NCBI GenBank assembly: GCA_905221605.1
Contig: CAJNDS010000390.1
Location: 120,001 to 151,059, forward strand
DNA: 31,059 nt
Source: Symbiodinium natans
Taxonomy: Eukaryota > Sar > Dinophyceae > Suessiales > Symbiodiniaceae
Direction: 5' to 3'
Shown here: piece after piece, positions 22,612 to 29,584 of the stretch
How the letters are laid out: each line of letters begins with the position of its first letter
Position numbering within the stretch: the stretch's first letter is position 1
The notes under the pieces: generated by a model
Told to the model about the DNA's origin: nothing
What the model saw: the letters and a program-made list of their open reading frames with translations, nothing else
Databases searched by the model: none
Program-made: the position numbers and the translations under genes

Positions 22612-22745
22612 CCTTGTTTCTGCGCCTCGTTTCGAACACGGGTGCGGAAAAGTCGGCCATCGAGGGAACCGGACTTGGCGCCTTCGGGAAATCCGGCAAG
22701 GCGCCCAAAGGACATTCCAGGAGATGGCAGAGGCTGTGCCGAAGT
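22612..22745 (-). CDS. Coding-like frame upstream of the previous one
   Basis: Minus frame with GMSFGRLAGFPEGAKSGSLD then GRLFRTRVRNEAQKQ. If the 34 nt telomeric block between (22578-22611, GTTTAG...TTTAG) were removed, AAACAAGG joins CTATGG in frame. 34 nt would be very short for an intron, and the plus strand is also open here. Confidence 0.35.
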
Positions 22746-22747
22746 TT

Positions 22748-22826
22748 GGTTTAGGGTTGAGGGTTTAGGGTTTAGGGTTTAGGATTTAAGATTTTGGGTT
22801 TAGGGTTTAGGGTTTAGGGTTTAGGA
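22748..22826 (+). repeat. TTTAGGG block
   Basis: Heptamers with a TTTAGGATTTAAGATTTTGGG break. Confidence 0.92.
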
Positions 22827-22930
22827 TCAGAAACTTGGAGAAAGGACTTCCCGGCTGCCTTCGGAGATTCCAGAGATCAAGCTGGTTGTGGTATGTTGTG
22901 GTCTTGGTTTACTGCCCAAGTTGTAGATAG
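22823..22930 (+). CDS. Exon-like fragment, unknown product
   Basis: EKGLPGCLRRFQRSSWLWYV followed by hydrophobic VVLVYCPSCR and TAG at 22928-22930 in unique sequence; entered directly from TTTAGG. Confidence 0.37.
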   Translation, partial: RIRNLEKGLPGCLRRFQRSSWLWYVVVLVYCPSCR

Positions 22931-22947
22931 CTTAGTAGGCTGATTGA

Positions 22948-23001
22948 GTACACTTTACACTTTTTGGGATACTATAGTCCCCTTTTGAACTGAAAGTGTA
23001 C
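22948..23001. repeat. Short inverted repeat (GTACACTTT)
   Basis: GTACACTTTACACTTTTTGG and CCTTTTGAACTGAAAGTGTA plus C are inverted arms about 15 bp apart. Confidence 0.6.
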
Positions 23002-23031
23002 ACTTCTTAAACCCTAAACCTTAAACCCTAA

Positions 23032-23178
23032 ACCCTAAACCCTAACCCGAAACAACAGATGGAACCCTCTGGGTTCCTTGTGATTGAGCCAAGGATCGCC
23101 GTCGCCCCCGGCGTGACAATCTTTGTCCACCTGCCCTTCGGCTCCGCAGAGGGCTTCGAGCCTCTTGATAAACCCTAA
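23032..23178 (+). CDS. Coding-like frame with ATG, unknown product
   Basis: ATG at 23059 after CAACAG; then PSGFLVIEPRIAVAPGVTIF, VHLPFGSAEGFEPLD and TAA from the array. The alternating hydrophobic pattern suggests beta-strands. The minus strand also has a persuasive frame (EALCGAEGQVDKDCHAGGDG). One of the strongest coding signals, but strand is unresolved. Confidence 0.43.
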   Translation, partial: TLNPNPKQQMEPSGFLVIEPRIAVAPGVTIFVHLPFGSAEGFEPLDKP

Positions 23179-23257
23179 ACCCTAGTTAAACCCTAAACCC
23201 TAGTTAAGCCCTAAACCCTAGCCCTAAACCTCCAGGGTTTAGGCCTTTAGGCAAGTT

Positions 23258-23338
23258 ATGGGTTTTGGGCAAGTTGATTCGGAAACTGTGTTAACGCAAT
23301 CCCTAGTACATCCTACTACTCCCGAAGAGCTTTCCTAA
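23258..23338 (+). CDS. Small open frame with ATG, 26 codons
   Basis: MGFG then QVDSETVLTQSLVHPTTPEE and LS, TAA in unique sequence. GGCAAGTT occurs twice (23250 and 23268), bracketing the start. Confidence 0.3.
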   Translation: MGFGQVDSETVLTQSLVHPTTPEELS

Positions 23339-23590
23339 GTTTCCATAGGCAGCTTGCCTCCGTTTCAGGCCTCCCTCATCCTTCCTTAAGAACAACATCT
23401 CGTGTCAAGGGGTCTCTGGTCCGCCCCAAGTTCTTCCCTGCAACAGGGAGGGGGGCGGGGGGCGGGGGTGGAGAAATGCTCCTTTCCTTGAGGAACCCTT
23501 TGCCCCAAGCCCCTGTTCTTCTCTTAAGCGGGTTACTCCCTCCTCAACCCGAAACCCCAGAAACCGTAAGCCTTGCCCTACCCGAGAGAC
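23339..23590. other. Unique region, nothing recognised
   Basis: Pyrimidine-rich then GC-rich sequence with a GGGGGGCGGGGGGCGGGGGT stretch near 23450. No element ends or clear frame. Confidence 0.5.
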
Positions 23591-23593
23591 TCT

Positions 23594-23645
23594 AAACCCT
23601 GATCCCGAACCCTAAACCCCAAACCCTAAACCCTAAACCCTAATC
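23594..23645 (-). repeat. CCCTAAA block
   Basis: Degenerate then perfect units. Confidence 0.9.
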
Positions 23646-23736
23646 CCTCCACAACACAAGGTTCTGGTGGTTCTGGATTGGCCAGCCATGGTCAGTTCCA
23701 GCCGACGCGGACTGCCTGGGGTCCTTACCAAATCAG
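23644..23736 (+). CDS. Exon-like fragment, unknown product
   Basis: RFWWFWIGQPWSVPADADCL then GSLPNQ, open across the island; CCCTAAA left, TTTAGGG right. The Trp/Phe cluster is striking. Confidence 0.35.
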
Positions 23737-23835
23737 GGTTTAGGGTTTAGGGTTTAGGGTTTGGGGTTTAGGGTTTAGGGTTTAGGGTTTGGGGTTTGGG
23801 GTCTGGGGTCTGGGGTTTGGGGTTTGGGGTTTGGC
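23736..23835 (+). repeat. TTTAGGG then TTTGGGG compound block
   Basis: TTTAGGG units, then a run of TTTGGGG/TCTGGGG. Within-frame reading gives a Gly/Val/Trp artefact. Confidence 0.92.
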
Positions 23836-24031
23836 TCGATACACCCCAATAGGGTATAGGGGTTTTCATGTACCTTCTGCAAGCTTGGTTCTAGACGAGA
23901 AAGCTTCCTTTTTGCAGTTCTCACAGTTGGGTTTAAGCCCTGACTTTCCGGTACATCCTACGATCCGAACTCCGGAACCCGAAGCCAAGACGGTATCCAA
24001 CAGTCAAGCGCGCCGAAAGGCTAAACCCTAA
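23789..24031 (+). CDS. Open frame of 80 codons, last ~62 coding-like
   Basis: The first ~16 codons are telomeric (GFGVWG). From about 23837 it reads ARYTPIGYRGFHVPS, ASLVLDEKASFLQFSQLGLS, SPDFPVHPTIRTPEPEAKT, then a basic tail ending in the CCCTAAA array. A 185 bp island open end to end, sense matching TTTAGGG. One of the best coding candidates; no family recognised and no start codon in the unique part. Confidence 0.45.
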   Translation: MGFGVWGLGFGVWGLARYTPIGYRGFHVPSASLVLDEKASFLQFSQLGLSPDFPVHPTIRTPEPEAKTVSNSQARRKAKP

Positions 24032-24106
24032 ACCCTAAACCCTATATTTAAACCCTAAACCTAAACCTTAATCCCTAATTAAACCCCAAACCCTAAACCC
24101 CAAACC
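24020..24106 (-). repeat. Degenerate CCCTAAA block
   Basis: CCCTAAA, CCTAAAC, CCCTAATT and CCCCAAA units. Confidence 0.85.
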
Positions 24107-24380
24107 AGATCGAGCGCGAAAGTAGACAAAAGATGCAGGGTTCTGGAACGACCGCTTGCCAAGATTTAGGCTTTATAGGGTTTAGGGTTTAGGGGATCTA
24201 ATCGCCCTAATGCGTGAACCCCGAGACAACCACACCCCAAACTTGTACCACCTAAGCCCTAAACCTCTCAACCCCCCACCCCCCACCGCCCCTTACCCCA
24301 AGTCCTTCAGTTCCTGAACCCAAAGCCCACAATCCCCTGCAAAACTGCAGGGTCTGCCCACCCATTCAACTTTCAACGCA
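24107..24380. other. Mixed island, no gene called
   Basis: A short open frame (about 24105-24175), a three-unit TTTAGGG patch at 24176-24193, then C-rich DNA with a CCCCCCACCCCCCACC run. Nothing firm. Confidence 0.45.
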
Positions 24381-24486
24381 CCCTAAACCCTAAACGCTAA
24401 ACCCTAAACCCTAAACCCTAAACCCTAAACCCTAAACCCTAAACCCTAAACCCTAAACCCTAAACCCTAAACCCTAAACCCTAAAC
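24381..24486 (-). repeat. CCCTAAA array
   Basis: About 15 units, perfect but for one CCCTAAACG. Confidence 0.95.
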
Positions 24487-24570
24487 CAAAAAGCGGCCTT
24501 CACAAAACTCCAAAAGGACCCTAAAGCTCTCAACAGCCCTGAACAACCCTCAAAAAAACCTCCCCAAGTG

Positions 24571-24661
24571 TCCATGTACCCATTTACAGTATTTTTGGGC
24601 CCTGAAGCTACTATATGGGAACCCCTTTAAGGCCGAAGTATAGACTACACAGGTACATGGA
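24571..24661. mobile_element. MITE-like family K
   Basis: Perfect 10 bp termini TCCATGTACC / GGTACATGGA, 91 bp. The right flank ACCCTCAGGG is shared with 3314-3323. Confidence 0.6.
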
Positions 24662-24690
24662 CCCTCAGGGCCTCAATGAAGCCTAGGCAA

Positions 24691-24820
24691 CCCTAAACCC
24701 TAAATCCTAAACCCCGAACCCCAAACCCCAAACCCTAAACCCTAAACCCTAAACCCTAAACCCTAAACCCTAAACCCTAAACCCTAAACCCTAAACCCTA
24801 AACCCTAAACCCTAAACCCG
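24691..24820 (-). repeat. CCCTAAA array
   Basis: CCCCGAA/CCCCAAA lead-in then about 15 perfect units. Confidence 0.95.
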
Positions 24821-24833
24821 AAGCAGCCTTATA

Positions 24834-24950
24834 ACCCCCCAAGCCCGACTGTCGCGGACTTGCGGACGTGCGCGAGAGGAGCTAGAGGGAGAGATCGTTG
24901 CCCTGGCGGAGCAGATTCAGGTCCGTAAGCCCCAAAGGTTTAGAGTTTAG
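24834..24950 (+). CDS. Exon-like fragment, possible coiled coil
   Basis: RAREELEGEIVALAEQIQVR has hydrophobic residues at coiled-coil spacing between Glu/Arg/Gln. Just downstream, ATTCAG/GTCCGTAAG could be a donor. CCCTAAA left, TTTAGGG right. Confidence 0.42.
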   Translation, partial: TPQARLSRTCGRAREELEGEIVALAEQIQVRKPQRFRV

Positions 24951-24972
24951 GGTTTAGGGTTTAGGGTTTAGG

Positions 24973-25101
24973 GCTAGGACCCGGAGTAGGCCCTTATTTC
25001 CTTTGTTTTTCTGCCTTCTGTTAGGGTTGGGTTTCCCTTATCATCCCCATAGAAGCAAGAAATGGATGCCTTTTTTTCCTTTGGTTACTCCTGGGTCTTG
25101 C
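24973..25101. mobile_element. MITE-like family D, copy 5
   Basis: GCTAGGACCCGGAGTAGGCC at the left and GGTTACTCCTGGGTCTTGC at the right are inverted ends; it follows a short TTTAGGG block and abuts the family E element. Confidence 0.8.
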
Positions 25102-25103
25102 TA

Positions 25104-25205
25104 CAGTGGACCCCAAAAAGTTGGAACATCCTTATCCCATACCCCAGATGGTACCCTAAGGGGAAGCCCAGCTCAAACCATGTTCCAACTTTCTGGGGTT
25201 TGCTG
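25104..25205. mobile_element. MITE-like family E, Tc1/mariner-like ends
   Basis: Termini CAGTGGACCCCAAAAAGTTG and the inverted CAACTTTCTGGGGTTTGCTG, 102 bp, flanked on both sides by TA (25102-25103 and 25206-25207). CAGT-type ends plus a TA duplication are hallmarks of Tc1/mariner-type elements. No transposase inside. Confidence 0.82.
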
Positions 25206-25344
25206 TACCAAAATTTAGGGTTTAGGGCTTACGGAAGTTTAGCCACAAACCCTACCAGAAGGGTTTTGGGTTTGGGGTTTTGGGCTTAGAAGTAAGTTTA
25301 GGAGAGTCCTCACCACTTCCTTTCGGGTTTCGGGTTGCTAGGAA

Positions 25345-25427
25345 TTTAGGGTTTAGGGTTTAGGGTTTAGGGTTTAGGGTTTAGGGTTTAGGGTTTAGGG
25401 TTTAGGGTTAGGGTTTAGGGTTTAGGG
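25345..25427 (+). repeat. TTTAGGG array
   Basis: About 12 units, one 6-mer TTAGGG. Confidence 0.95.
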
Positions 25428-25562
25428 AGCAGGTCAAGGAAGCCCGGGGCACAAGACCGTGGCTTGCTGGCCCCCGCATGGTCTCATGGGACTCCCGGTA
25501 AGGTTGTAGCCTTGGGTTTGTGGGCACCCTTGTTAAAGATCTGGGGAGGGTTTAGGGTTTAG
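25428..25562 (+). CDS. Exon-like island open in several frames
   Basis: A 44-codon frame spans the whole island (APAWSHGTPGKVVALGLWAP in the middle). An alternative frame (EQVKEARGTRPWLAGPRMVS) ends at CCCG/GTAAGG (25499-25504), a consensus-like donor, giving a compact exon entered from TTTAG. Both arrays read TTTAGGG in this sense. Confidence 0.4.
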   Translation, partial: SRSRKPGAQDRGLLAPAWSHGTPGKVVALGLWAPLLKIWGGFRV

Positions 25563-25650
25563 GGTTTAGGGTTTAGGGTTTAGGGGTTGGGGGTTGGGGG
25601 TTAGGGTTTAGGGGTTAGGGTTTAGGGTTTTGGGTTTAGGGTTTAGGGTT
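25547..25650 (+). repeat. TTTAGGG block with TTGGGGG variants
   Basis: Perfect units, then GGGGTTGGGGGTTGGGGGTT, then mixed units. Confidence 0.9.
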
Positions 25651-25669
25651 ACATAGGCGAAGCTCTTAG

Positions 25670-25789
25670 GGATACAAGCTTAGGGGTCCGAGTATGACTT
25701 GGTCAGGTATAGATTTCGATGGACGTTCATCCGGGTGCCCTTTCAAAAGGGAGAGAACAGAGAACGGATCCCTGAACGATGAACACTGA
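25670..25789 (+). CDS. Coding-like frame with ATG, unknown product
   Basis: ATG at 25694, then TWSGIDFDGRSSGCPF and KRERTENGSLNDEH with TGA 25787-25789 in unique sequence. Polar, gene-like composition, 39 codons from the upstream stop. Confidence 0.4.
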   Translation, partial: GYKLRGPSMTWSGIDFDGRSSGCPFKRERTENGSLNDEH

Positions 25790-25861
25790 CGCCTAAGACT
25801 CCAAATCTTAAGCCCGAAACCTAGACCCTAAACCAGAATCCGAAAGCCTCAAACCTAACCC

Positions 25862-25985
25862 TAAAACCTAACCCCAAACCCCAAACCCCAAACCCCAAAC
25901 CCCAAACCCCAAACCCCAAACCCTAAACCCTAAACCCTAAACCCTAAACCCTAAACCCTAAACCCTAAACCCTAAACCCTAAACC
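25862..25985 (-). repeat. Compound array: CCCCAAA then CCCTAAA
   Basis: Eight CCCCAAA units switch abruptly to about nine CCCTAAA. Confidence 0.95.
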
Positions 25986-25988
25986 TCT

Positions 25989-26085
25989 CCTTTCAAGGAG
26001 GAGCTGACGCTGCACGGCACAATCCAGTCTACCTGGTGGGAGCGTGTATCGCGCCTTGGTCAGCAAGGGTTTAGGGTTTAGGGTT
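25989..26085 (+). CDS. Exon-like fragment, unknown product
   Basis: After CTCTCCTTTCAAG the frame reads EE, LTLHGTIQSTWWERVSRLGQ and runs into TTTAGGG. A second plus frame is also open. CTCTCCTTTCAAG resembles a short pyrimidine tract plus AG. Confidence 0.38.
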
Positions 26086-26140
26086 TAGGGTTCAGGGTTT
26101 AGGGTTCAGGGTTTAGGGTTTAGGGTTTAGGGTTTAGTGT
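26068..26140 (+). repeat. TTTAGGG block
   Basis: Ten units, two of them TTCAGGG. The following island (26141-26222) has a short Tyr/Met-containing open frame only. Confidence 0.93.
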
Positions 26141-26247
26141 TAAGCACCCTGCGGCTTGTCTGATCATGCATGTCTACCCAAATCGGTCCATGCGCCTATA
26201 TTAGCATCTGCCCTCACGTTCAGCCCTAAAGCACTAAACCCTAAACC

Positions 26248-26340
26248 CTAAACAGGCTTCGCTGGGAGTTCTGGCTGTATATTCTCGACTTCGGCTCCGA
26301 CATGCGACTTGGCCAGGGTTTAGGGTTTAGGACTCAGGGG
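26248..26340 (+). CDS. Exon-like fragment, unknown product
   Basis: A 62 bp island after CCCTAAACAG encodes RLRWEFWLYILDFGSDMRLG and meets GG/GTTTAGG. CAG at left and GTTTAG at right would make a very small exon. Confidence 0.38.
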
Positions 26341-26520
26341 TTTAGGGTTGAGGGTTTAGGGCTTAGGGGTTTAGGGTTTAGGGTTTGGGGTTGAGGGGTT
26401 TAGGGGTTTAGGGGTTTAAGGGTTTAGGGGTTAGGGTTTAGGGGTTGAGGGGTTCAGGGTTTAGGGGTTATGGGTTAGGGGTTAGGGGTTTAGTGGTTTA
26501 GGGGTTTGGGGTTTGGGGGC
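26316..26520 (+). repeat. TTTAGGGG-type variant array
   Basis: About 200 bp of TTTAGGGG octamers mixed with heptamers, GGTTGAGGGG and TTTAAGGG. Confidence 0.9.
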
Positions 26521-26706
26521 TTAGGGTCTAGCTTAGAGACATCCAGTCGTGAAGTCGTGGCTTTGGAGCCTTTGCCGAATGTGTACAAGCTAGCATGCAA
26601 CCTGCAGATAAGAGGGCTACAGCTCAAGACTCAAGTTCTTCTACGAAAGAACCAACTGAGAGCACAACACCCGAAGCCCGAAGCCCTAAACCTCAACCCT
26701 CAATGA
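26506..26706 (+). CDS. Open frame of 66 codons, unknown product
   Basis: After a short Gly-rich lead from the array it reads SLETSS, REVVALEPLPNVYKLACNLQ, then a basic Leu/Gln-rich stretch (KTQVLLRKNQLRAQ) and a Pro/Asn tail ending TGA. The island is open end to end in the TTTAGGG sense. One of the best coding candidates; no family recognised. Confidence 0.45.
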   Translation: MGFGGLGSSLETSSREVVALEPLPNVYKLACNLQIRGLQLKTQVLLRKNQLRAQHPKPEALNLNPQ

Positions 26707-26725
26707 GCCGGGTCGGGGGCCCCTA

Positions 26726-26793
26726 ACCCTAAACCCTAAACCCTAAACCCTAAACCCTAAACCCTAAACCCTAAACCCTAAACCCTAAACCCT
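26726..26793 (-). repeat. CCCTAAA array
   Basis: Ten perfect units. The following island has an open + frame (SILLLTFQFQVGCLVPLPAR) and the word TTTCAGGTAGGT, then AT-rich repeat. Confidence 0.95.
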
Positions 26794-26908
26794 CGATTCT
26801 ACTTCTGACTTTTCAATTTCAGGTAGGTTGCCTGGTACCGCTACCGGCCCGGGCCCCACCCGCCCCCTGCTTACACCCTGCACCTCTTCGGACTCTTGTT
26901 GAAGGGAT

Positions 26909-27030
26909 ACAAATAAATAAATATATATATAAATATATATATATATATACACAGTATATATATATACAGTATATATATATATATATACATATATAATTTA
27001 TTTATTTATATCTGTTTGCTTCTATTTGGT
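26909..27030. repeat. AT microsatellite, copy 2
   Basis: (AAAT)n/(TA)n with two ACAGTATATATA words, then TTTATTTATTTATAT and TGTTTGCTTC. Related to 15931-16045. Confidence 0.92.
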
Positions 27031-27085
27031 TTTGTTTCACTTATGGTTCGTTGGCCCAAAAACCCTAGTTACAGGTTGTCCCTAG

Positions 27086-27268
27086 TTCAGGTTTCTCATC
27101 GTGCAGTACTTGCAGTACTACCACTACATCTTCGCTGGGGTGCAAGGCTTCATCGTGCTGCTCACCGCCCGTGAAGAGCTCTGAGCCTTCGTCCTGAAGC
27201 CCAACACCTGCCCCAAGTTCTTTACCCCTAGCACCGAACGAAAAACTTTCGCCCTAGATCCTCACTAG
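27086..27268 (+). pseudogene. Coding-like frame of 61 codons with one in-frame TGA
   Basis: FRFLIV, then QYYHYIFAGVQGFIVLLTAR and EEL, then TGA (27182-27184), then AFVLKPNTCPKFFTPSTERK and TFALDPH to TAG. Both halves look like one protein, with a membrane-span-like first half. A single TGG-to-TGA change would explain it. The region has no telomeric repeat. Other frames are open over the first half. Confidence 0.33.
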
Positions 27269-27400
27269 TAACGGTAAGAACATGGAGAAGTCGCTTTTGG
27301 GTGGTTAGGGTATTGGAGGCCTTCAGTTTGGAAAGAAGGGGATGCCTCCCAGTAGTATCCTCATTCCTTATAGGGTTTAAGGTTTAAGTAAACGCGTAGC

Positions 27401-27505
27401 CTCCTACTAAATTCCTAAAATTGAATGAAGCCGGTAAGGAGCTTAAACACTAAACTCCTACTAAATTCCTAAAACCGAAGCCGATAAGAAACTTAAACAC
27501 TAAAC
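27401..27505. repeat. Tandem duplication, ~52 bp unit
   Basis: CTCCTACTAAATTCCTAAAA ... CTTAAACACTAAA occurs at 27401-27454 and 27455-27505 with a few differences. Confidence 0.85.
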
Positions 27506-27507
27506 CC

Positions 27508-27637
27508 TAAAGCCTTAAACCCGAAGTCCTCTTGGGGCTTCCTGAGAAGTTTGCGCCCCCGAGGGACATTGGGCCTGCGCCGTCTCTACCGGGCACTCAA
27601 CGAGTCGCTTCGGTATGGGTCACCTGCCACTCGTGGT
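27508..27637 (+). CDS. Exon-like fragment of ~43 codons
   Basis: KPEVLLGLP, EKFAPPRDIGPAPSLPGTQR, VASVWVTCHSW, then telomeric sequence. Pro-rich middle and hydrophobic end. Sense matches the following TTTAGGG. Confidence 0.4.
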
Positions 27638-27771
27638 TTAGGGTTGAAGGTTTAGGGTTTAGGTTTAGGGCTAGGGTTTACAGGGTTTAGGGCTTGGAAT
27701 TTTGCAGCTTGGGTTTCGGGGTTTGGCTTGAGGTTTGCCTGAGTAGCTTCGAGGATTTTGTGTGGAAGTAC

Positions 27772-27942
27772 CCTAACCCCAAACCCCAAACCCCAAACCC
27801 CAAACCCCAAACCCCAAACCCCAAACCCCAAACCCCAAACCCCAAACCCCAAACCCCAAACCCCAAACCCTAAACCCTAAACCCTAAACCCTAAACCCTA
27901 AACCCTAAACCCTAAACCCTAAACCCTAAACCCTAAACCCAA
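27772..27942 (-). repeat. Compound array: CCCCAAA then CCCTAAA
   Basis: About 13 CCCCAAA units followed by about 11 CCCTAAA units with one sharp boundary near 27865. The minus frame (Gly-Phe-Gly-Val-Trp) is an artefact. Confidence 0.95.
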
Positions 27943-28052
27943 ACACGACTTTGTGTGCAGGATTTAGGTTGTCGAGTTGGGGCTTCCAGGTCTACGGACC
28001 TCGAGCATGCCGGAGCCCTAAACCCCTTTCTGCAAAAGGGTTCAGGGTTTAG
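27939..28052 (+). CDS. Exon-like fragment of ~37 codons
   Basis: TTLCAG, FRLSSWGFQVYGPRACRSPK, PLSAKG. The island also contains TTGTGTGCAG (ending 27960), acceptor-like. Confidence 0.33.
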   Translation, partial: PNTTLCAGFRLSSWGFQVYGPRACRSPKPLSAKGFRV

Positions 28053-28091
28053 GGTTTAGGGTTTAGGGTTTAGGGTTTAGGGTTTAGGGTT

Positions 28092-28160
28092 TAGGTTCTT
28101 TTATAAACCCCTTGAAGCCAAAACGGGCACCCTCTTCAGTCCAAGGTTGCTGGGCAGCCT
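28092..28160. mobile_element. MITE-like family D, right-half variant
   Basis: GGTTCTTTTATAAACCCC, AAAACGGGCACCCTCTT, AAGGTTGCTGGGCAGCC. TTTAGGG blocks lie on both sides (28042-28091, 28168-28200). Confidence 0.6.
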
Positions 28161-28272
28161 AGGAAGGGCTTAGGGTTTAGGGTTTAGGGTTTAGGGCTTG
28201 GGTTGTTGAGTTTAGGCCTGTTTTTTGCTCTTTGTAGCTTTGCGGTGTTGCGGGTGTCATATAGGGTTTGCC

Positions 28273-28360
28273 TAAACCCTAAACCCTAAACCCTAAACCC
28301 TAAACCCTAAGCCCTAAACCCTAAACCCTAAACCCTAAACCCTAAACCCTAAACCCTAGG
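28273..28360 (-). repeat. CCCTAAA array
   Basis: About 12 units, ending CCCTAGGGTTATG, a short C-to-G turn. Confidence 0.94.
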
Positions 28361-28363
28361 GTT

Positions 28364-28480
28364 ATGTAAATCCCAAATCCTAGGCTTCGTACGGATGACT
28401 TCCTGCGCTTGGGCCAAAGCGAGCGGATCATCGAGGGGCCGCTGTCTCTCATGCGGCTTGGGCACCTGTTTAGGGTTTAG
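28364..28480 (+). CDS. Exon-like fragment, unknown product
   Basis: After ATCCTAG the frame reads LRT, DDFLRLGQSERIIEGPLSLM, RLGHLFRV and TAG in the array. Charged/hydrophobic alternation is very protein-like; CCCTAAA left, TTTAGGG right. Confidence 0.45.
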
Positions 28481-28555
28481 GGTTTAGGGTTTAGGGTTTA
28501 GGGTTTAGGGTTTAGGGTTTAGGGTTTAGGGTTTAGGGTTTAGGGTTTAGGGTTT
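28469..28555 (+). repeat. TTTAGGG array
   Basis: About 12 perfect units. Confidence 0.95.
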
Positions 28556-28559
28556 CTAA

Positions 28560-28730
28560 ACCCAAAGACCTTTGTCTTCACAGGCCTTGAGGTCTTCATT
28601 TGCGGCTGGGGACTCTGGCGTACCCTTTCCAAAACCCTCAGGACTGCTGAACTCAACCCCTGCAACCTTAAACCCTAGATATGTGGACAGAAACATTCCA
28701 AGCTCCAAATCCCTCAGGTCTGAAACCTAG
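28560..28730 (+). CDS. Open frame of 56 codons, frame ambiguous
   Basis: A Ser/Pro-rich frame runs to TAG 28728-28730 in unique sequence (AAGDSGVPFPKPSGLLNSTP in the middle). An overlapping + frame reads FVFTGLEVFICGWGLWRTLS and ends in a CCCTAG at ~28677. TTCACAG (ends 28583) is acceptor-like and suits either. Confidence 0.35.
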   Translation, partial: TQRPLSSQALRSSFAAGDSGVPFPKPSGLLNSTPATLNPRYVDRNIPSSKSLRSET

Positions 28731-28739
28731 ACGATAAAC

Positions 28740-29353
28740 TCAACACCTAAATAGGGCTGAGTGTTGAGGGCTAAATTTGGCTAGATGTAAGAACTGAACA
28801 CCAAATAGGAGTTCAAAACAAATCTACTACACTTCCTGGGCGTAGGGTTTCCGGAGCGTCGGCTTGCAGGGTGTTATTGGGATTCAGGCTTAGGGTTAGT
28901 TCGGGTTTGTAGGCTTTTTGAATGAATTGGAGGTTAGGGTTCAGGTTTAGATAGATTTGCAGTGCCGATCTGCTCCGCACCACTCCACCTACCTTCGAGA
29001 GTAGTTTGAATTTGTCCTTGGGTATAGGATTTAGGGTTTAGGGTTTAGGGTTTAGTGACGTGTTTAGGGTTTAGGGTTGTGGGGGGGAGTGTGAACAATC
29101 GGGATTGCTAGTCCCGAATAGTCCAGGAGCTTTGTCTTCATAGAGTACTTCGTCTTTTTCGGAAAACCCTCCGCTCCAAAAGAGGGACAGACAGTTAAAG
29201 CAGTCAACGAAACTCCTGACCCCAACCAAAAACCCCAAATTGATTCTAATTGAACTCTACTGCTTCTGGAGCCCTAAGCCCCCCGAGCGCAAACTAAAGT
29301 CCCGGCAGCAAAAGAGGTACAGAGCGTGGCGTACGTAAGGTTCAGATGAAGCC
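28740..29353. other. Mixed region, no firm gene
   Basis: Unique DNA with AACTCAACACCTAAATAGG and AACTGAACACCAAATAGG (28739 and 28792), a short exon-like word near 28966-29015, a TTTAGGG patch at 29028-29085, then AT/GC-mixed sequence with nothing recognised. Confidence 0.45.
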
Positions 29354-29488
29354 CTCAAGCTTGGGATGTTCCCCCTTATACTAACAGTCCTTAATTAATA
29401 GGGATTACAGTACCCCTAAACCCTAAACCCTAAACCCTAAACCCTATTAAGGACTGCTAGTATAAGGGGCAACATCCCAAGCTCAAGC
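29354..29488. mobile_element. MITE-like family B, copy 5, with telomeric core and target duplication
   Basis: Long inverted arms TTGGGATGTTCCCCCTTATA...AGTCCTTAA and TTAAGGACTGCTAGTATAAG...CATCCCAAG. The 7 bp direct repeat CTCAAGC flanks it (29354-29360, 29482-29488). Between the arms are four to five CCCTAAA units (29416-29446) in place of the usual core. Confidence 0.85.
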
Positions 29489-29584
29489 CCTAAAGTCCTC
29501 AACCCCCCACCGAAGCCCTTAAAGACCCTTCAAACCCCTGAACCCCAAGATGCCACCCTCAACCTTAAACCCTTGACCCAAAAG

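Noticed and set aside
24100-24175. TAG reassigned to sense, based on AAGTAG in a coding-like frame
   Set aside because: Another plus frame over the same bases is open without any stop, so the TAG needs no explanation.
27652-27852. Gly-Phe-Gly-Val-Trp repeat protein (also near 12661-12752 and 23789)
   Set aside because: It is TTTGGGG/CCCCAAA repeat in translation.
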